From Gari tellinella (taxonomy: Eukaryota; Mollusca; Bivalvia; Cardiida; Psammobiidae): a DNA stretch of 64,000 nucleotides. The notes under the pieces are model-generated. The model made no database searches, was not told the DNA's origin, and worked only from the letters and a program-made list of their open reading frames with translations. This document shows positions 42,701-49,500 of this stretch, piece by piece. A program made the position numbers and the translations under genes. Positions within the stretch are counted from its first letter, which is position 1; every line of letters starts with the position of its first letter. Where the stretch lies: contig OV277859.1 of the NCBI GenBank assembly GCA_922989275.2, forward strand, positions 85,184,198 to 85,248,197, given 5' to 3'.

Positions 42701-45700
42701 AGCAATCGATGGCACAACCGGGTGATGTTTATACTCATTTACATTAATACAAATTGTTTAACGATTTTCAAAAAAAGTTGTAATCGACTATATAGTCCTT
42801 GTATCCAGTAAAGTGTTTAATAGGATAAGTAGGATAAGTTTCAAATACTCTTTGAGGTACAACTTAATGGCAAAATATTGGTTTTAGAGTGCCACCGGTT
42901 AAACTAAAGCAAAGCAACATAACTATATATAACAATAGCATAAACTTATTGTTGCGTGTTTGTTGAAGTTTCATCTGAAGTACATCAATAGAACATGAGT
43001 ATAGGCAGAAAATTAAAAACTATGAGAAAGGAGAATAACTCTCACAGTATTGATGCAAGAAGAATGAACCTTGTGCAAGACACTTTCAAATACTCTATTT
43101 CTTTCCATTAATGAAATATCATTTCAAATTTTTCAGTGTAACAGAAATATTCTACAGGAAAAGAAAATGTGGAAAAGGGAACCTGAAAAGAAACCTGTTT
43201 CTGCCCAACTCTAATATTATTGATGCAAGTTTTATGAACCTTGAGAAAGACACTCAAGTTCAACATGTCAAGCTCTTTCCATAAATGAAATTTCATTTTG
43301 AAATATTCAGTAGAACAAGAGTTATAGTATAAATATAAGTGGTGTGACGGGAAAAGTCTGACGGGCAGACAGATAGACGGACGGACGGATAGACAGACAG
43401 ACAGACAGATCACGGAAAGGGATCTCGAAGTGTCACCTCTACCTACACCAGGTGACACAATAAAGAACCCCGCCTGACTTAATCACTAAGAAGAGAAGAT
43501 TCATTGGTGGTGTTTAACACAGGTAACAGCTTAAACAGCATGAGAGGAAAGCGGAAAGCTCACCGGCGAGCTTACCGGCGAGCTTCAGTAACGGTTACAA
43601 ACTAGACTTTCTTTTAAGTGGTCGAAATAAGACTTCACTTGTTCTTTAACATTTCCATTTCCTTACCCCGAATACAATGGTTATTTGCAAACAGATTGTA
43701 AAACGACTTCTGGTCAGGGTCTTAAGTGTCTGTTTCTCATAACAATATTGCTTTAGTTAATTAATCTAAACTTTAAATTTGAGAAATAAAATCACGCGAG
43801 AAATATGTTAAATAGAAGACGTCATGGCGGGTAATGGGTTAACCCTTTGAACCCTAGTCCCGCATATAGGCGTCATTTTCAAAAGTATACATGTGAAAAG
43901 TGCACTTGTCCTATGCAAACAGTGAATACCCAGATCAGAGGGCTCCTTACGGAGCCCTCTGATCTGGGTCTTCACTGTTTGTCATAATGCAAAACATTGA
44001 CAAAAACAACCCTTAAAAGTCAGAAATGGACTAGACTAAAATGGAAACTGAGATTTTCCATTTTAAGTTTCAGGGAGGAAAGAGTTAAAGAATGTCCCCA
44101 TACATACCGATCTGGGCCCGTTTCATAAAACTTCGTACGACAAAAATGGCCGTAAGTAAAAGTTTTAAAAAACATTTAATTTCTTATTCCTCTATCTAAT
44201 CCTGTCTTGTGACATCTCTTTGGAATCGTCTTGAAAAGACTATTCCATAGCGATGTCACAAAACAGGATTAGATAGAGAAATAGATAATAATTGAGATTT
44301 TTATAATCTGACTTACGACAAACATAATGACGAATACACAATTAATATTTTGCATACTACTAATTTACCAAACAGTTAGCATCTGACACATTCGTCTGCT
44401 CGCAAAACTACCGTCTAATTATACTGCTAAAGTTTTTAATTTTAGCAAGTAGATTTAAAAACATTTATATGAGCGAGATTGTGGTTTTCTTGGTTGGTTG
44501 GTTGGTTTTTGTTGTTCATTTTCTAGGCTCAGCTTTACTGTACAGTCAGACCGCCATATCTCGAACTCACTGACGCTCAACCTGTCCGTATTCCTACGGT
44601 TGTATTTCAGAGTTTCAGTACATTTCTCCCTCTCTACAACTGTACAAAGGCCCAACATCTTAACTACGATTCCCTCCTTACAACAACGACGTTCTTCCCC
44701 CAAACAAGACAATTATGTCCAACCTATTAACGACTGCAATGTCGTCTGTTTAAAATAGTCGTCTGCTGTTTTACTCAAAGATACATAATGGACACTTTGA
44801 CAGAAAAAACGTATCAACGAGTGACAAACAGCTTGAATCCAGCTCAGACGCCGCGTTACGCGTATATATTTCATTTCCCTACACTGGTTTGGCCTGAGCG
44901 TATTGATCAAAGTTGGCACTTTAAACATTGATGCACAAGACCCATGCTTTTTGCAAGGAAATTATCTGGCAAGGCGTTATCACCGAAAGAAGATCAGGAA
45001 ATGACTTTAAGTAATTAATTTTCTTTATTTGAGTGCCCAAACGGGTTGATACTGATGTTTTAAGTCAAAAAGCCTGAGAAATCAGTTTTCGACCGGATGA
45101 TGTCATTTCAGTGAAGTGGGTTAGAGTTCAGCAACAGTCAAATCTAAATTGAGATATCCACTGACCCTTTCGAGTTTGCAAACAGTCGTTAAACGGCGTC
45201 AGATCTATAGTCAGGATCCAAACTGTTTGACAGTCATCTCAATATTTCTCCAGTCAGTTTGCCTCAGATTTTAGCTATGAAACAGTTTTGAGGTGCACAG
45301 CACATCATTAGGGGCCTACTCTAACCATAATGAATTCAATTATATCGTCTGCGAAAAAAATAGATTTATGTTTTTCCGTATTTTAAACTGAAGAAAAGTT
45401 TAACATGAGTGACAAACAGTTTGTATCCTGATCAGACGCCGCGTCACGCGGCGTCTGATCTGGATCCAAACTGTTTGCAAATGTTAGTCAAGTGGCGCTA
45501 AGTACGATAAAGCAGACGATATTTATGACTGTAAAGATGTTAAAGCAGACGACAAACTTTGGTTGCTAAAGGTTCAACTGGCACTATCGTGGTTAGTTTG
45601 CGCTGACCGTATTATCTATAGATATGAATTTTAAAAGTTACAAAATTTTGATTACACTATCAGCATTTAACCTCTTCACCTCCTCGACTCGACAGATTTT

Positions 45701-48700
45701 TCAATTGCAACAGTCTGGAACCTGATCAGACGCCGAGTAATTCAATGTTTAAGTCAGGTTCTAAACTATATAACACCCATATTGATAAGTATTTAGTAAA
45801 GCTGCTTTAGAAGCTAAATCGGAGAATTACAAGAAGATGACCATGTTTAGGCCCTATATCAAGGTACAGTTCCTCTGAAGACGGAGCACAGCTGCCTATA
45901 TGGCAAGGTAATTATCCTCCAGCTTGACAGGCCATTCGGTCTGTAACAAGCTGTCCGGTAAGTGTTAAGCACAGGTACGCCAACAACAACAACATCAAGG
46001 TATAGTGAAGGGCTTTGGTTGATGTAAAGTCGGAAAATTACCTTTCTTACCAGCGTTTGTTTTTTCATCAATATATTAATTTTTTTAAGTATCATGTATA
46101 TAAGATTTATCTGATTGAAACCTTTAGTAGAAAAGACTACACACTGAATGTTTAAATATGGGATACAGATAAGAAATGTGAGTTTTAATGTGAAAGTCAC
46201 ATGCTGATAGCGGTGTTCACATTTTGATAATGGTCATGGCTGCAGCAATCCTCAACGCTGTGATATGAATATGTACAGTCGAAACTCGATATTTCGCACC
46301 CGTTTAATTCAAGGACATTTCATAAAATCATTACATGTTATGAAATGTCCCTTTTTAAGTCGACCTTGTCAGTATTTCATAAGTTTAATATCGATAACTC
46401 GATCTTGCTTAAGTCGAACATATCCGTATTTTAACGTTAAAATTTGAAATATGGGTATGATCGATCTAACGCGAGCTCGACTGTAATTATCAACATACAC
46501 AATGTCAACGCTCGTATCTAACTCTTTCCCCTACTATATCTACCAGAACAAAGATTTACTGATGTGCATACATTAGTTGTGCTTGATGCAGAGTGACTGT
46601 TATGTGAAGCAGAAAGGTCTTGTAGGATTTACAGCGTTCCCCCTCAACAACGGCACCCAATGGGAGACAAAGCGTATGTACGTTGTTCGGAGGGAGTCGT
46701 TATATGAAGGGAAATTGACTTACATTTGCAAATAGCTTGAATCCAGATCAGACGCCGCGTAACGCGGCGTCTGATATGGATTCAAGCTGTTTGTCACTCG
46801 TCCTTAATTTATTTTAGGTCAAAATATCCATTATGTCACTTTGAGAAAAACAGCAGACGACAATTTTAAGCAGACGATATTGCAGCAGTTATAGCGTTAG
46901 ACATAAATGTCCTGTTTAGGTAACTGCGACAAGGGTCGTTGTTAGGAGGGAGTCGTTGTTGGGATGGCCGTTGTATAGGGAGGGGCACTGTAGAAGCACC
47001 AGTTTTACAGCCACTCTGCTAGCTGTTTGTCTTCAGCTCTATCACTGAAATTAAGACGACCTGAGCACAGGGACCCGACACGATTAATTTTCAAATTTTA
47101 ATTGGAAGGGTATGTTGTTAGCTAGACAGAAACGCAACAAAGGTGTTGCTTCATAAATTATTATTCACAATATGACAAGTTGTCATTGAGGACGGGCGGG
47201 GGTAAACTGACAATCAGTTGCACCCCTTGTCACTATATATACAAATATTTTGAAAATATATCATGTCGGGTCCCTGTGGACCTGGGGCGATGATGTCCAT
47301 GAGAAGACGTCTTTAGCCGCCACTGCACTTAGAGCAGTGGATGAAGAGCGTAAACATGTACAGTGATCCCTCCCTATAATGGCCATCCAAACAATGACTC
47401 CCTCCTTATAACAACCCTTGCCGCAGTTCCCTAAACAAGACAATTATGTCTTACGCTTTTGCTGCTGTAATATCGATTAAAGTTGTCGTCTATTGTTTTC
47501 TCAAAGTTACATATTGGACATTTTGGCAGAAAACAAAAGTTAATGACGAGTGACAAACAGCTTGAATCCAGATCAGACGCCGCGTCATGCGGCGTCTGAT
47601 CTGGATTCAAGCTGTTTGCAAATGTTAACCAATTTCCCTCCCTATAACGACTCCCTCCGAACAACGAACATACTTTGGGTCTCCCAGTGGGTGTCGTTGT
47701 AGAGAGGGGGCACTGTATTACCGACCCCCTCTATACATGTACGTGTTTGTCCGTTTCTTTCTATCTATCGCTCTTTCTCGCATTCTATAGTTATCTCTCC
47801 GTATAACACTTATGAAAGACAAAGTTGTGTACTATGGTTTCAGACAAGGAGATGTTTTTCATTGAAAAACATCTATTTTCAACTCCTGTGACCTAGGTAT
47901 GCAACAAACAGGAACCAATTCAACAATATAGATAAAGGACCTCTAGAGGTTCTACCATTCCAAATATCAAAGCTCCGGTGGTATCAGTTTAATAATAAGA
48001 AGAAGAAGAAGAAGAAAGACTTTATTTTTTCAGAGAAGATGTGTATAACTCTATGGAAAACAGTGACCCCGTCCCCAGTGGGCGGGACAAATTTTGACCC
48101 TATGGTCATAATTTTGAACAATCTTGATAGATGATCTATAGATGATGCTATGTGCCAAATATCTAAGCTCTGGCTCACCCAGAGATCTACACTGTGTTTG
48201 AACTAGTTTAAAAGAGCTTGGCCCAATGAACATTCTTGTAAAGTTCGATTGCAATCATACGTGTGGTTTAGAAGAAGATGTGTTTTAAGAAAGCCTTGAC
48301 ACATAGCAGGACGACAGACGCCGGACATTAACTGACACAAAACTCACATTGAGCTAAAAACCCTGGGGCCCGTTTTATGAAACGTCGTACGACAAAAATG
48401 ATCGTAAAAGTATCAATAATTATTTGTTTCTGCATATAATCCTTTCTTGAAAAGACGATTCCAAAGAAATGTCACAAGACAGGATAAGATGGAGAAATCA
48501 GATATTAAAGTGTTTGCTTAAGACCGTTTTTGTCGTACGACGATGCATAAAACGGGCCTCTGGGTTGTTGTTTTTAAACGATGTATACTTTTTAAGACGA
48601 TTCCAAATAGATGTCACGAGGCAGGATTAGATGGAGAAATAAATAATAATTGAGACTTTTATAATCTGACTTACGACAATAGTTGTCGTACGAAGTTTTA

Positions 48701-49170
48701 TGAAACGGACCCCTGTTTTTTTGTTTGTTAGGTCTACCATCTTGTCAAAAGAGTGTCGAGTTTAGCGAGGTTTGCTTGTATATCGTGATTACAGAAGATC
48801 TGGATAAATACGCTGCAGGGCTTATTAGGCATGTGCGCAGCGGGATGTTTGAAATGTCGGTATCATTGTATCGCACTTGATAACGGATAACACATGTTCC
48901 GTCAAGAAATTCAGATAGGAAAATATCAACAATATCAACAATGTACATGTGTGTTATTGATTCATTTTAAATATAAACGCTTGTGATCTCCCTGTCATTT
49001 TCTGTCTCTGTCTGTCTGTTTATGTCTCTCTGTCTCCGTCGATGTCTCTATCCCTGTCCCTCTATGTGTCTATCTGTCTGTCTATCTGTCTGTCTCTCTG
49101 TATCTTTATCCGTCTCTCTCTGTCTCTATGTATCTCTGTCTCTATGTCTGTATCTCTGTATGTATGTCTT

Positions 49171-49201
<31 letters not shown>

Positions 49202-49446
49202 CTCTTTGTCTCTCTATGTCTCTCTATGTGTATCTCTGTCTCTCTGTCTGTCTCTCTCTCTCTCTGTTTCTCTGTCTCTCTCTGTATATATCTTTCTCTC
49301 TGTCTCTCTGTATGTCTCTCTCTCTGTTTCTCTCTGTCTCTCTCTGCCTATCTCTTTCTTTCTGTCTCTCTGTATGTCTCTCTCTCTGGTTCTCTCTGTC
49401 TCTCTCTGCCTATCTCTTTCTCTATTTCTCTCTGTCTCTCTCTCTC

Positions 49447-49500
<54 letters not shown>

